The notes under the pieces were generated by a model. It was not told where the DNA came from. It worked only from the letters and a program-made list of their open reading frames with translations, and did not search any database. Of a stretch of DNA of 64,000 bases, positions 1-8,651 are shown piece after piece. The position numbers and the translations under genes are program-made. Positions within the stretch are counted from its first letter, which is position 1. Each line of letters starts with the position of its first letter. This DNA is from PWQG01 sp040882255 (GTDB lineage: Bacteria > Pseudomonadota > Gammaproteobacteria > Pseudomonadales > Pseudohongiellaceae), in NCBI GenBank assembly GCA_040882255.1, contig JBBEBP010000008.1:90690-154689 (forward strand). The letters are read 5' to 3'.

Positions 1-40
1 AGCGGTGGACGTCAGGTGATGGAGCGGGTGCGCTGAGACG

Positions 41-84
41 AAAAGAGCTGGCCGGGCACCACGCAAGAAGAGTAGTGCCCGGCC
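41..84 (-). terminator. Rho-independent terminator of the secreted-protein gene
   Basis: A perfect 10-bp inverted repeat (50-59 with 75-84) with a 15-base loop lies just past the stop of the minus-strand gene at 94. Read on the minus strand, the stem is followed by CAGCTCTTTT. The U-tract is short, so termination strength is uncertain. Confidence 0.6.
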
Positions 85-93
85 GGTAGACCA

Positions 94-1209
94 TCAGCCG
101 TCGGCCGGGATGGTGGACGAGAGGCAGGCCTCGGCCCGGGTGGAGTCCATGGTGGCTCCGACCAGATCGCTGTTGGTTGCCTCGATGGTCAGAGCGTAGA
201 CGGTTCTTGGATCAAAACCCTCTGCGTCTTCATCCGGATACAGGTGCAGGCTTTCAGCCACGTCACCGAAATCGGCATGAATGCTCGTCAAGGAGTAGCT
301 CCGGTCATCACCGCCGAGGAAATAAGACAATTTGAAGACGCCGGCGCCAGTCACCCTGGCTTGAACATAGCTGCCTGTGGATAGCGGTTCGATCATGCCG
401 TCATCCTGCAGCCGCCCCAGGTCGTAGCTCTTGTAGCTGGAGGTCAGTTCCCATGCATCCACTCCCATCGGAACGAGGTCGTAGCAGACAATGGACGGGG
501 CGTCCGGATCATCGCTGCCGCAGTCCACGGTCACGGAGAAATAGGTGGCCCAGTTGCCCTTCTGCGTGAGGCGCTCTGTGCCGGCCCAGGCACTTTCACC
601 GTTGGTCAAAGCGGCGTGGGCGGCCACGTACAGGCTGGATCCGCAGAATTCGTCCGGGCTGGTGACCAGCTCGCTGAGCGGGATGGTGACCGAGTGGCTC
701 TGGCTGCCGCCCAGGCGGCCGGCAGAGGCCGGGAAGCGGCCCGGTTTTGGGTTGCCATTGCCGGTCTGCGGCATGTCCAGCAGGTTGTCGCCGGCCCAGG
801 CGTGCACTTCATGCAGTCCGAAGCCGTCGTCCAGTTCATAGCTGATCTGCACGCCGCTGCTGTCCATGGAGACGCAGACCTCGCCCACCAGCATGTCCTG
901 ACCGGCAAAGAAATTGGCGCAGGAACTGGCTTCGGGGTCGACGTCCGCAGTGGTGCTGGCAGCCACCGTCACGGTGCTGGATGACTCCGTGCTGTCTTCC
1001 CAGGCCTCCTTGTCACGGAGCTGCTTCTTGCTCTGTCCCTTATTGGAGTCCTCCTCGGAGCCGAAATCCCAGTTCGCCTTGTTGCGGCCCTGGGCATCCG
1101 CCACGGGCACTGCCAGGACAGCGGTCATGGCGACCAGTGCAACCGCTCCCGAAGCGCTGATGGCGAATCCGGCGATGCGGTCTGCCAATTGCTTGAATCG
1201 CTCGTACAT
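94..1209 (-). CDS. Secreted protein of unknown function
   Basis: The product is 371 aa with a long signal peptide (hydrophobic segment at about 15-38, ending VADAQ). A charged Ser/Thr-rich linker follows (about 40-90). The central part, about 100-235, carries a pattern (VHAW, then PQTGNGNPKPG, then AAHAAL, then ESAWAG and NWATYF) that I recognise from many bacterial secreted or surface proteins without an assigned function. The C-terminal 130 residues are not recognised. Paired cysteines (for example in SSCANFF, EVCVS, EFCGSS, TVDCGS) suggest disulfides in an extracytoplasmic protein. The start at 1209 is preceded by GAGGACAAG. It is divergent from the peptide transporter operon, and nothing nearby indicates a role. 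Confidence 0.75.
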   Translation of the reverse strand: MYERFKQLADRIAGFAISASGAVALVAMTAVLAVPVADAQGRNKANWDFGSEEDSNKGQSKKQLRDKEAWEDSTESSSTVTVAASTTADVDPEASSCANFFAGQDMLVGEVCVSMDSSGVQISYELDDGFGLHEVHAWAGDNLLDMPQTGNGNPKPGRFPASAGRLGGSQSHSVTIPLSELVTSPDEFCGSSLYVAAHAALTNGESAWAGTERLTQKGNWATYFSVTVDCGSDDPDAPSIVCYDLVPMGVDAWELTSSYKSYDLGRLQDDGMIEPLSTGSYVQARVTGAGVFKLSYFLGGDDRSYSLTSIHADFGDVAESLHLYPDEDAEGFDPRTVYALTIEATNSDLVGATMDSTRAEACLSSTIPADG

Positions 1210-1344
1210 GTGCTTGTCCTCGTTGATTATTCCGTCTGCAATCTGGTTCGATACTTCGCGAATACTGTCATTCTACGCCTTTTTTTTCTTTAGTGAAGTG
1301 TACGACGGGTACAAAACAGGTTGTTTTTGATCGATTTCTGTTCT

Positions 1345-1362
1345 GAATCAGATTTCTGATTC
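1345..1362. promoter_or_regulatory. Perfect palindrome upstream of the Opp-like operon
   Basis: GAATCAGA-TT-TCTGATTC is an exact 8-bp inverted repeat with a 2-base centre, 52 bases before the binding-protein start. The symmetry and position suggest an operator for a dimeric regulator. No T-run follows, so it is not a terminator. The regulator is unknown. Confidence 0.35.
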
Positions 1363-1413
1363 CTGTCGACGCGCGTCAAATTCCTGGGGTATGCTGCCCG
1401 GCGGAGTGAAGTT

Positions 1414-3168
1414 ATGCCGGAAAACAACGTTCGCAGTACTGACAGTCGCCTGAACAGCGCGGCCCGGCGCCAGCTGGCCGTCTATGCGGTCACGGTGGTG
1501 GCGGCCCTGGTGGTGTTGATGTATGTGCTGTCCTGGGCCGCCAGCCTGACCAGTTCCGGCGTGGTCACCGGTTCGGCGGTGGACACCGAGAACAACGAGA
1601 TCACCGTCTATCTGCGGAGTGAGCCGCCGCAGATGAACACCATGATGTCGGCGGACTCTGTCAGCGGGACGATCATCGGCCACGTCATGGAGGGGCTGCT
1701 GCGCTACGACGAGAACCGGGAACTGGCGCCGGGCCTGGCCGAGCGCTGGAGCCGGGACGGTGACACGATGACCTTCCACCTGCGGGACGAGGCGCGCTGG
1801 AGCAACGGTGATCCGATAACGGCCCATGACTTCGCGTTCGCCTGGAAAACCGCCGTGGATCCGGACACGGCCTCCCGCTATGCCTTCATCCTGTACGCCA
1901 TTGAGAATGCCGAGGCCATCAACAATGGCGAGAGGCCGGTCGATGACATGGGCGTGGAGGCACTGGATGACCGGACCCTGCAGGTCACCCTGGAGCAGCC
2001 CATTGCCTATTTCGACCGCCTGGTAGCCTTCCAGACGTTCTATCCGGTCCAGCAGGCGTTCTTTGAGCAGACCGGCGGGCGCTATGCCGCCGATGCCGAC
2101 GAGATGCTGTACTCGGGGCCGTACCGGATCACGAGCTGGGTGCACGGCGCCAGCATGCGGCTGGAGCGCAACCCCCATTACTGGGACCAGGACCGGGCCG
2201 CGATCGAGGCCATCAACGTCGGGTACATGACCTCGGACAGCAATACCCTGCTCAACCTGTTCCGTGACGAGCAGATCGTCATGACCAATGTCGGCTCCCA
2301 GATGCTGGAGCAGGCCATGCTGGAAGGCTGGGAGATTCACCGCTTCATGGACGGCACGGTTTTCTACATCGATCTGAACCACCGGCCCGGCCGGGCCACT
2401 GCCAATCTGAACCTGCGCAAGGCCCTGCACCTGGCCCAGGATTCCAGCGAACTGGTCAACCGCGTCATCAAGTCGCCGGGGTATCTGCCGGGTGAAAGCC
2501 TGTTTCCGGTTTGGCTGGAGGGCGTGGACGGGTATTTCCGGGACGAGTACCCGGCACCCACCTATGTACGCGATGTGGAGCGGGCGCGGGAGCATCTGCG
2601 CCTGGCCATGGAGGAGGAAGGCTGGCAGCAGCCGCCCCGGCTGGTCATGCTCAGCGGAGATTCGCCGGTGGCGAGGATGCAGGCGGAGTATTACCAGGAG
2701 GTATACCGTAGCGTGCTGGATATCGAGGTGGTCATCGACGAGCAGACCTTCCAGCAGCGTCTGGAGAAGATGAATGCTGGCGAGTTCGATCTGGTACTGG
2801 CCGGTTGGGGGCCGGACTATAATGATCCGCTGACCTTCGCCGATCTGTACGCCTCCTGGAACCAGAGCAACTACGGGCGTTTCGAGAATGACGAACTGGA
2901 TGCACTGGTGCGGGTCGCGCAGAACTCACTGGACCAGCGTGAGCGCATGGAGGCCTTCGCCGGCATCCAGCGCATCCTGCATGAAGAAGTGGCGCATATC
3001 GTCAACTACGAGCGTGGCCTGTTGTACGTGACCCATCCGCAGGTCTGCGGCATCATACGCCGGGTCTTCGGGGCCGAGGCGGACTACAGCTATGCCCGGA
3101 TCAGCGAGGACGGCTGCAGCCTCGAGGGGCAGGAGCAGGCGGCCGCCAACAGAGCAGCGGAGGACTGA
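1414..3168 (+). CDS. Peptide ABC transporter substrate-binding protein (OppA family), membrane-anchored
   Basis: This 584-aa protein belongs to solute-binding family 5, which captures peptides in the periplasm for the following permeases. A cytoplasmic basic stretch (RRQ, about 20) precedes one hydrophobic helix (about 22-45), and then a typical family-5 fold begins at about 60 (LRSEPPQMNTMM, GLLRYDENRELAPGLAERW). There is no lipobox Cys and no clear signal-peptidase site, so it probably stays anchored by its N-terminal helix rather than as a lipoprotein, which is unusual for OppA proteins. It is the first gene of a five-gene operon. The next gene starts 7 bases after its stop. Confidence 0.9.
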   Translation: MPENNVRSTDSRLNSAARRQLAVYAVTVVAALVVLMYVLSWAASLTSSGVVTGSAVDTENNEITVYLRSEPPQMNTMMSADSVSGTIIGHVMEGLLRYDENRELAPGLAERWSRDGDTMTFHLRDEARWSNGDPITAHDFAFAWKTAVDPDTASRYAFILYAIENAEAINNGERPVDDMGVEALDDRTLQVTLEQPIAYFDRLVAFQTFYPVQQAFFEQTGGRYAADADEMLYSGPYRITSWVHGASMRLERNPHYWDQDRAAIEAINVGYMTSDSNTLLNLFRDEQIVMTNVGSQMLEQAMLEGWEIHRFMDGTVFYIDLNHRPGRATANLNLRKALHLAQDSSELVNRVIKSPGYLPGESLFPVWLEGVDGYFRDEYPAPTYVRDVERAREHLRLAMEEEGWQQPPRLVMLSGDSPVARMQAEYYQEVYRSVLDIEVVIDEQTFQQRLEKMNAGEFDLVLAGWGPDYNDPLTFADLYASWNQSNYGRFENDELDALVRVAQNSLDQRERMEAFAGIQRILHEEVAHIVNYERGLLYVTHPQVCGIIRRVFGAEADYSYARISEDGCSLEGQEQAAANRAAED

Positions 3169-3175
3169 ACGGGGC

Positions 3176-4108
3176 ATGTGGCGATATACGGCCAAACGAT
3201 TGCTGCAGGGCGTGATCACCGTCTGGTTCATCGCGACGGTGACGTTCTTTGCCATGCACAGTGTGCCGGGCGACCCGCTGTCGGAAGCGCGGGGGGTCAC
3301 TCCGGAAATCCGCGCCAATCTGGAGGCCCGCTACGGACTGGACCGTCCGCTGATGGCGCAGTATGGCCTGTTCCTGGGCAACATGCTGCGCGGCGATTTC
3401 GGTATTTCCTTCACGCAGCAGAACCGTCAGGTCAACGACATCATCCGCGAGCATTTCCCGGTGTCGGCGACGCTGGGCATACTGGCGATCGTGTTCGCCG
3501 CAGCCGGCGGTATTCTCTGGGGCGCGCTGACCGCGCTGTACCGTAACCGTCTGCCCGACGTGGTGATCATGTTCCTGGTGATCCTGGGCATCTCGGTACC
3601 CAGTTTCGTGTTCGCCGGGTTGGGACAGCTGGCGCTGGTTAATCTGAACATGCTGGCCGGCCGCACCATCCTGCCGGTGGCGGGCTGGGGCACGGTGGCC
3701 CACATGCTGGTGCCCGCGCTGGTGCTGGGCCTGAGCACCATGGCCTACCTGACCCGTCTGATGCGCTCGTCGATGCTGGAGGTGATCAGTGCCGATTACA
3801 TCCGCACGGCGCGGGCCAAGGGGGTTCCGCCCGGCCGCATATTCACGCGCCATCAGCTGCGTAACGCCGTGCTGCCGGTGGTAACGGTGCTGGGGCCGGC
3901 CATCGCCGCCATCACCACCGGCGGCTTCGTGGTGGAGCTGGTTTTCGCCATTCCCGGTCTGGGCCGTTATTTCGTCCAGGCCGTGCAGCAGCTCGATTAT
4001 ACGGTGATCATGGGCACGACAGTGTTCTATGGTGCGTTTCTGGTTTTCATGGTCATCCTGGTGGATCTGCTCTACGGCTGGATCGATCCGCGGGTGAGGT
4101 TGCAGTAG
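3176..4108 (+). CDS. oppB: Oligopeptide ABC transporter permease (OppB/DppB type)
   Basis: The 310-aa protein is an inner-membrane permease with the usual OppB N-terminus (RLLQGVITVWFIATVTFF, then HSVPGDPL) and about six membrane helices. The EAA loop that contacts the ATPases is at about 205-225 (EVISADYIRTARAKG). The protein ends in the family's usual IDPRVR motif. The ATG at 3176 is used because it gives the conserved MWRYTAKRL start. An upstream in-frame ATG would add 28 basic, non-membrane residues overlapping the previous gene. Confidence 0.92.
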   Translation: MWRYTAKRLLQGVITVWFIATVTFFAMHSVPGDPLSEARGVTPEIRANLEARYGLDRPLMAQYGLFLGNMLRGDFGISFTQQNRQVNDIIREHFPVSATLGILAIVFAAAGGILWGALTALYRNRLPDVVIMFLVILGISVPSFVFAGLGQLALVNLNMLAGRTILPVAGWGTVAHMLVPALVLGLSTMAYLTRLMRSSMLEVISADYIRTARAKGVPPGRIFTRHQLRNAVLPVVTVLGPAIAAITTGGFVVELVFAIPGLGRYFVQAVQQLDYTVIMGTTVFYGAFLVFMVILVDLLYGWIDPRVRLQ

Positions 4109-4129
4109 CCTATGCAGGGAAGTGCCGAC

Positions 4130-5509
4130 ATGCCGGAGTTGAGCGCCAGTGATTTCACGCCGTTGAGCGGTGAACGTGAAACGCAGCGCATCGTGCGGCC
4201 TTCCCGGTCATACTGGCAGGACGCCTGGATCCGTCTGCGCGCCAACCGCCGTGCCATTGTGTCTCTGTACCTGGTCGTCGGTCTGTTGTTGTTCACTTTC
4301 ATGGGGCCGGTGCTGTGGAGTGTGGATCCGGCCCGCCAGGATGTCGACCGCATCAGTCTGCCGCCCGGTGCGGACCGGCAGGCCGAGGTGGTGGCGCCCT
4401 ACCAGCCGTGGCAGGGTGATGAAGTGGCGCCCGGTCACGGCGTGGGCGAAGAGGGCCTGGGGCTGGCCATGCCGGCGAACACGCAGACCGTACGGTTGCT
4501 CTGGGAGCCCATGCCGGGGGCGTCCGGCTACCGTCTGTATCGCAACGTGTTTCCACCGGAGCAGGCCGGCAGCCCCGGTCTGCCGGTGGCGGAGGTGACG
4601 CGGGAAGGGCAGCTTCACTACGAAGACCGCATGGATCTTCAGCCCCGCCAATACCACTACACACTGGTCGGTCTGGACGGCAACGGTGAGCCGGTGGGGT
4701 CGACCGACACGCTCACTGTCACCGCCCAGCGTGTTATCACCGTGGAAGAGGTACGGGCCCGGGAGCTGCATGATGCGCCGGACAGCCTGTCACCCGGTGA
4801 TGCGGTTCGGATGTCCTGGCATCCGCTGGGCACCGATTACCTGGGACGCGACATGCTGGCCCGGTTGATGTCCGGCGCGCAGGTGTCACTGTTCATCGGT
4901 ATTCTGGCGCCCGTGCTGTTCGTGGTGTTCGGCGTGGTCTATGGTGCCGTATCCGGGTTCGTCGGGGGGCGGCTGGATCATCTGCTGATGCGCGTTGCCG
5001 ATTTCGTGATCGCCCTGCCTTTCCTGCTCTTCATGATCCTGTTCCAGGTGGTGTTCGGCATTGGTCCCGGCGAGAGCGGTATCATGCCCATGCTGGCCGC
5101 TCTGGTGTTGCTGTCCTGGCCGGCCACGGCACGGCTGGTCCGGGGTCAGATCCTGCAGATCCGCGAGGAAGCGTATGTCAGCGCAGCCCGTCTGATGGGG
5201 GCTTCGCGGCGCTACCTGATCGCCCGTCACATGATTCCCAATACCCTGGGTGTGATTCTGGTGACTCTGACGTTCGCCGTGCCCACGGCCATATTCACCG
5301 AAGCGTTTCTGTCCTTCATCGGCATGGGGGTGGCGCCGCCCACGGCCTCCTGGGGCAGCATGAGCAATGAGGGCTTGAAGAGCATGCTGACCCATCCGCA
5401 CGAGCTGATTCTCCCCTCCGTGATGATCAGCATCACCGTACTGGCATTCAATCTGCTGGGTGACGGGCTGCGCGACGCCCTGGACGCCCGCATGAGGAAC
5501 TCGGAATGA
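4130..5509 (+). CDS. oppC: Oligopeptide ABC transporter permease (OppC type) with large periplasmic insert
   Basis: The 459-aa protein is the second permease subunit. OppC proteins are usually about 300 aa. Membrane helix 1 is at about 42-62, and the canonical HPLGTDYLGRDMLARL motif follows only at about residue 231, so roughly 130 residues are inserted in the first periplasmic loop. Part of the insert looks like a fibronectin type III domain. The C-terminal half is ordinary, with five helices and the EAA loop EEAYVSAARLMGAS. The start at 4130 is preferred (AGGGA 9 bases upstream). An ATG at 4112 is possible. The stop overlaps the next ATG. Confidence 0.9.
   Translation: MPELSASDFTPLSGERETQRIVRPSRSYWQDAWIRLRANRRAIVSLYLVVGLLLFTFMGPVLWSVDPARQDVDRISLPPGADRQAEVVAPYQPWQGDEVAPGHGVGEEGLGLAMPANTQTVRLLWEPMPGASGYRLYRNVFPPEQAGSPGLPVAEVTREGQLHYEDRMDLQPRQYHYTLVGLDGNGEPVGSTDTLTVTAQRVITVEEVRARELHDAPDSLSPGDAVRMSWHPLGTDYLGRDMLARLMSGAQVSLFIGILAPVLFVVFGVVYGAVSGFVGGRLDHLLMRVADFVIALPFLLFMILFQVVFGIGPGESGIMPMLAALVLLSWPATARLVRGQILQIREEAYVSAARLMGASRRYLIARHMIPNTLGVILVTLTFAVPTAIFTEAFLSFIGMGVAPPTASWGSMSNEGLKSMLTHPHELILPSVMISITVLAFNLLGDGLRDALDARMRNSE
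4475..4729 (+). other. Fibronectin-III-like insert within OppC
   Basis: The encoded segment runs TVRLLWEPMPGASGYRLYR, then LHYEDRMDLQPRQYHYTLVGLD, then STDTLTVTA. This matches the FN3 pattern of a W near strand B, G-Y-x-l-Y-R in strand C, and Y-x-Y-x-v in strand F. It sits between helix 1 and the conserved GTDYLGRD of the permease and so would face the periplasm. The assignment rests on pattern only, with no structural check. Confidence 0.6.
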
Positions 5510-6561
5510 TGGACACCGGCCCTGCACCGCTGCTGGAGGTAGAGGATCTGCGCGTGGAGTTTGCTACCCATGGTGGAATCGTCCAGGCAGTGCGTGGTGT
5601 CAGCTTCAGTGTGGATTCCGGGCGTACCCTGGCTATTGTGGGTGAGTCCGGGTCCGGCAAGTCGGTCGCCGTGCAGAGTATGGCGGGCGTGGTGGCCATG
5701 CCGCCAGGGCGGATCACTGGCGGCGCGGCGCGTCTTCGCGGGCAGGCAATTCTGGGTCGCCGGAGCATCGACGGGCGCACGATCTGTGGCAACGAGATCG
5801 GTATGATCTTCCAGGACCCGATGTCATCGATGAACCCGACCATGACGGTGGGCCGGCAGATCGCCGAGCCGCTGGAAATCCATCGGGGGTATTCGCGCGA
5901 ACAGGCCATGCGTGAGGCCATCCGTCTGCTGGAGTTGACCCGCATTCCCGAGGCGGCCAGCCGGGCCCGGCAATATCCTTTCCAGTTCTCCGGCGGCATG
6001 CTGCAGCGCGCCATGATCGCCATGGCCATTGCCTGCAAACCGGCCGTGCTGGTGGCCGATGAGCCTACCACGGCGCTGGATGTCACCATACAGGCACAGA
6101 TACTCGATCTGCTGCAGTCCGTGCAACGGGAAACCGGCATGGCTATTGTGCTGATCACGCATGACCTGGGGGTGGTCGCCAGGATGGCGGATGATGTGGC
6201 GGTGATGTATGCCGGTGAGGTGGCCGAGGCCGGCAGCGTGGAGGATGTGTTCTACCGCTCGGCGCATCCGTATACCCTGGGGTTGAAGCAGGCCATGCCC
6301 CGCAACCGCAGTGAGGCTACCCAGGATCTGCAGCCCATCGAGGGCAGCCCACCGGATCTGTTCGCACCACCGGATGGCTGCGCCTACTGCGACCGCTGTC
6401 CGCACGCCATGCAGGTCTGTCGAACACGGAATCCGGGCCGCTTCAGTATCGGTGAGCGGCACTATGCGCGCTGCTGGCTGCACCACCAGGACCATCCCCG
6501 GCCGGTCGAGGGGCTGTATCGGGCCGGGGCCGAGGCCGAGAGCGGGGAGGCGCCGGTATGA
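5506..6561 (+). CDS. oppD: Oligopeptide ABC transporter ATP-binding protein (OppD type)
   Basis: The 351-aa ATPase energises the OppBC channel. It has a Walker A (GESGSGKS, about 46-53), the ABC signature FSGGMLQR (about 163), a Walker B VADEPTTALD, and the H-loop ITHDLG. The C-terminal oligopeptide/dipeptide extension holds a cysteine group (CAYCDRCPHAMQVC, about 287-300), as is usual in this family, where related proteins bind an Fe-S cluster. The start codon overlaps the oppC stop (ATGA), which indicates translational coupling. Confidence 0.95.
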   Translation: MMDTGPAPLLEVEDLRVEFATHGGIVQAVRGVSFSVDSGRTLAIVGESGSGKSVAVQSMAGVVAMPPGRITGGAARLRGQAILGRRSIDGRTICGNEIGMIFQDPMSSMNPTMTVGRQIAEPLEIHRGYSREQAMREAIRLLELTRIPEAASRARQYPFQFSGGMLQRAMIAMAIACKPAVLVADEPTTALDVTIQAQILDLLQSVQRETGMAIVLITHDLGVVARMADDVAVMYAGEVAEAGSVEDVFYRSAHPYTLGLKQAMPRNRSEATQDLQPIEGSPPDLFAPPDGCAYCDRCPHAMQVCRTRNPGRFSIGERHYARCWLHHQDHPRPVEGLYRAGAEAESGEAPV

Positions 6562-7544
6562 GTGAGCAGCAAGATCCATTGCTGGAGCTGGACCGGCTTA
6601 CCCGGTACTTCGACATGGGGCGCGGGCGCCGCGTCCACGCGGTGGACAGTGTCAGTCTGAGTATCGGCCGGGGCGAGGTGCTGGGTCTGGTCGGGGAGAG
6701 CGGCTCCGGCAAGTCGACCCTGGGCAAGACCTTGCTGGGCCTGTATGACAAGACGGCGGGCTCGGTGACGTATGACGGCGAGGTGTTGCCCGCCCGCTAT
6801 CGTCCGGAGGATTTCCGCCGCCTGGCCCGGCACATGCAGATGATCTTCCAGGACCCGTACTCCTCCCTGAATCCCCGCATGACCGTCGGCGAGATCATCG
6901 CCGAGGGGCTGCAGCTGCGCCCCGAGAGCCGGCGCTCTGCCGCTGGTGCCCGGCAGCGGGTAGGGGAGTGGCTGGAACGCGTCGGTCTCAGCGCCGATTA
7001 CGCGGGGCGCTACCCCCACGAGTTCTCCGGCGGCCAGCGCCAGCGCATCGGTATTGCCCGTGCGCTGATCATGGAGCCGGAGTTCGTGGTTTGCGACGAG
7101 CCGATCTCTGCGCTGGATGTCTCCGTGCAGGCCCAGGTGGTCAATCTGCTGGGCAAGCTGCGCCAGTCGCTGGGGCTGACCCTGCTGTTCATCGCCCACG
7201 ACCTGTCCATGGTGCGCTATGTCAGCGATCGAATGGCCGTGATGTACCTGGGCGCACTGGCCGAGGTGGGGCCGGCCAGCGATGTCTATTTCCGTCCCCG
7301 CCACCCCTATACGCAGATCCTGGTGGAGTCCAATCCGGAACCCGACCCCGTGCTGGAGAAGCAGCGCGAGTCGACCGCCATCCGGGGCGAGATCCCGTCA
7401 CCAATCAATATCGGGGTGGGTTGCCGGTTTGCCGGCCGCTGTCCGAGGGAGATGGAGGTGTGCCGGGAGAGGACCCCGGAGCTGCTGCCGCTGCACGACG
7501 AGGACCGGCTGGTGGCCTGCCATCTCTACCACGATGGCCGGTGA
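6558..7544 (+). CDS. oppF: Oligopeptide ABC transporter ATP-binding protein (OppF type)
   Basis: The 328-aa second ATPase pairs with the upstream OppD-like protein. Motifs are Walker A GESGSGKST (about 49), Q-loop MIFQDPYSSLNPRMTV, signature FSGGQRQR, Walker B CDEPISALDVS and H-loop IAHDLS. The extension has CRFAGRCPREMEVC. It overlaps oppD by four bases (ATGA) and is the last gene of this operon. An 85-base gap precedes the Yej-like operon, and I see no terminator hairpin in it, so read-through is possible. Confidence 0.95.
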   Translation: MSEQQDPLLELDRLTRYFDMGRGRRVHAVDSVSLSIGRGEVLGLVGESGSGKSTLGKTLLGLYDKTAGSVTYDGEVLPARYRPEDFRRLARHMQMIFQDPYSSLNPRMTVGEIIAEGLQLRPESRRSAAGARQRVGEWLERVGLSADYAGRYPHEFSGGQRQRIGIARALIMEPEFVVCDEPISALDVSVQAQVVNLLGKLRQSLGLTLLFIAHDLSMVRYVSDRMAVMYLGALAEVGPASDVYFRPRHPYTQILVESNPEPDPVLEKQRESTAIRGEIPSPINIGVGCRFAGRCPREMEVCRERTPELLPLHDEDRLVACHLYHDGR

Positions 7545-7629
7545 AAACCTGGACAGGGCCGCAAAAAATCCTTACATTCACCTCTTCGTTCCAGTCCCAT
7601 CAGGTCCCAGTAGAAGTTGAAGAACGGGA

Positions 7630-8643
7630 ATGCGTGACTATTTTCTCCGCCGTCTGTTGCTGGTGGTCCCGACCCTGATCGGGGTCACGGTGATCGTGTT
7701 TGCCATCACCCGGCTGGTGCCCGGCGGTCCGCTGGAGCGGGCCATCATGGAGGCCCAGCAGATGGGCTCCGGCGGTGTCTCCCAGGTGGGCGCCGACATG
7801 GCGTTGTCCCAGTCCCAGATCGAGCGGCTGCGGGAGTATTACGGTTTCGACAAGCCGGTACTGGCCAGCTATTTCGACTGGATGGGCAAGGTGGTGACCG
7901 GGGATCTGGGCACTTCCTACCGCTACAACATGCCGGTCACCGAGGTCATTGCCAGCCGCTTTCCGGTTTCCCTGTATTACGGACTGGTCACCCTGGTGAT
8001 CACCTACCTGGTCTGCATTCCACTGGGTGTAGTGAAGGCGATCCGGCACCGCACCGCCGTGGACAACATCACCTCGATACTGATTTTTGTGGGCTATGCG
8101 ATTCCGGGCTACGCGCTGGGCTCTCTGCTGTTGCTGTTCTTCTCGGTACAACTGGAGTGGTTTCCGATGGGCGGTTTCGTCAGCATGCAGTTCGAGGAGA
8201 AGGACTTTTTCGGTAAGGTCGCCGACCTGGCCCGGCATTCGGCGCTGCCGCTGATCTGTTATCTGGTGGGCAGTTTCGCGCTGGTCACGTTGCTGCTGAA
8301 GAACCATCTGATGGACAACCTGGCCGCAGATTACATCCGCACGGCCATCTCCAAGGGTGTATCCTTCCGCCGGGCAGTCACCGGGCATGCGATGCGCAAC
8401 TCACTGATTCCCATCGCCACGACCTTCGGGCAGAACATCACGTTGCTGGTGTCCGGCTCCTTCCTGATCGAAACCGTTTTTGACATCGATGGCTTCGGGT
8501 TGCTGGGCCTGAACTCGATCCTGGACCGTGACTATCCGGTTGTGATGGGAGTGGTGCTGCTGGCCAGCCTGTTGTTGCTGATCGGCAATATCCTTTCTGA
8601 CATCCTGGTGGCGCTGGTCGATCCGCGCATCCGGTTCAACTAG
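7630..8643 (+). CDS. Yej-type peptide ABC transporter permease (YejB family)
   Basis: The 337-aa inner-membrane permease begins with RRLLLVVPTLIGVTVIVFAITRLVPGGPLE. A long segment before the second helix (MGSGGVSQVGADMALSQSQIERLREYYGFDKP) is typical of YejB rather than OppB or DppB. The EAA loop is NLAADYIRTAISKGVS. In enterobacteria the Yej system imports certain peptides and the antibiotic microcin C. Here the substrate is unknown. GGGAA directly precedes the ATG. Confidence 0.88.
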   Translation: MRDYFLRRLLLVVPTLIGVTVIVFAITRLVPGGPLERAIMEAQQMGSGGVSQVGADMALSQSQIERLREYYGFDKPVLASYFDWMGKVVTGDLGTSYRYNMPVTEVIASRFPVSLYYGLVTLVITYLVCIPLGVVKAIRHRTAVDNITSILIFVGYAIPGYALGSLLLLFFSVQLEWFPMGGFVSMQFEEKDFFGKVADLARHSALPLICYLVGSFALVTLLLKNHLMDNLAADYIRTAISKGVSFRRAVTGHAMRNSLIPIATTFGQNITLLVSGSFLIETVFDIDGFGLLGLNSILDRDYPVVMGVVLLASLLLLIGNILSDILVALVDPRIRFN

Positions 8644-8651
8644 GTGCGGCG

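Noticed and set aside
1348..2595. A 415-codon minus-strand frame inside the first binding-protein gene
   Set aside because: A shadow frame. The opposite strand encodes a clear family-5 binding protein.
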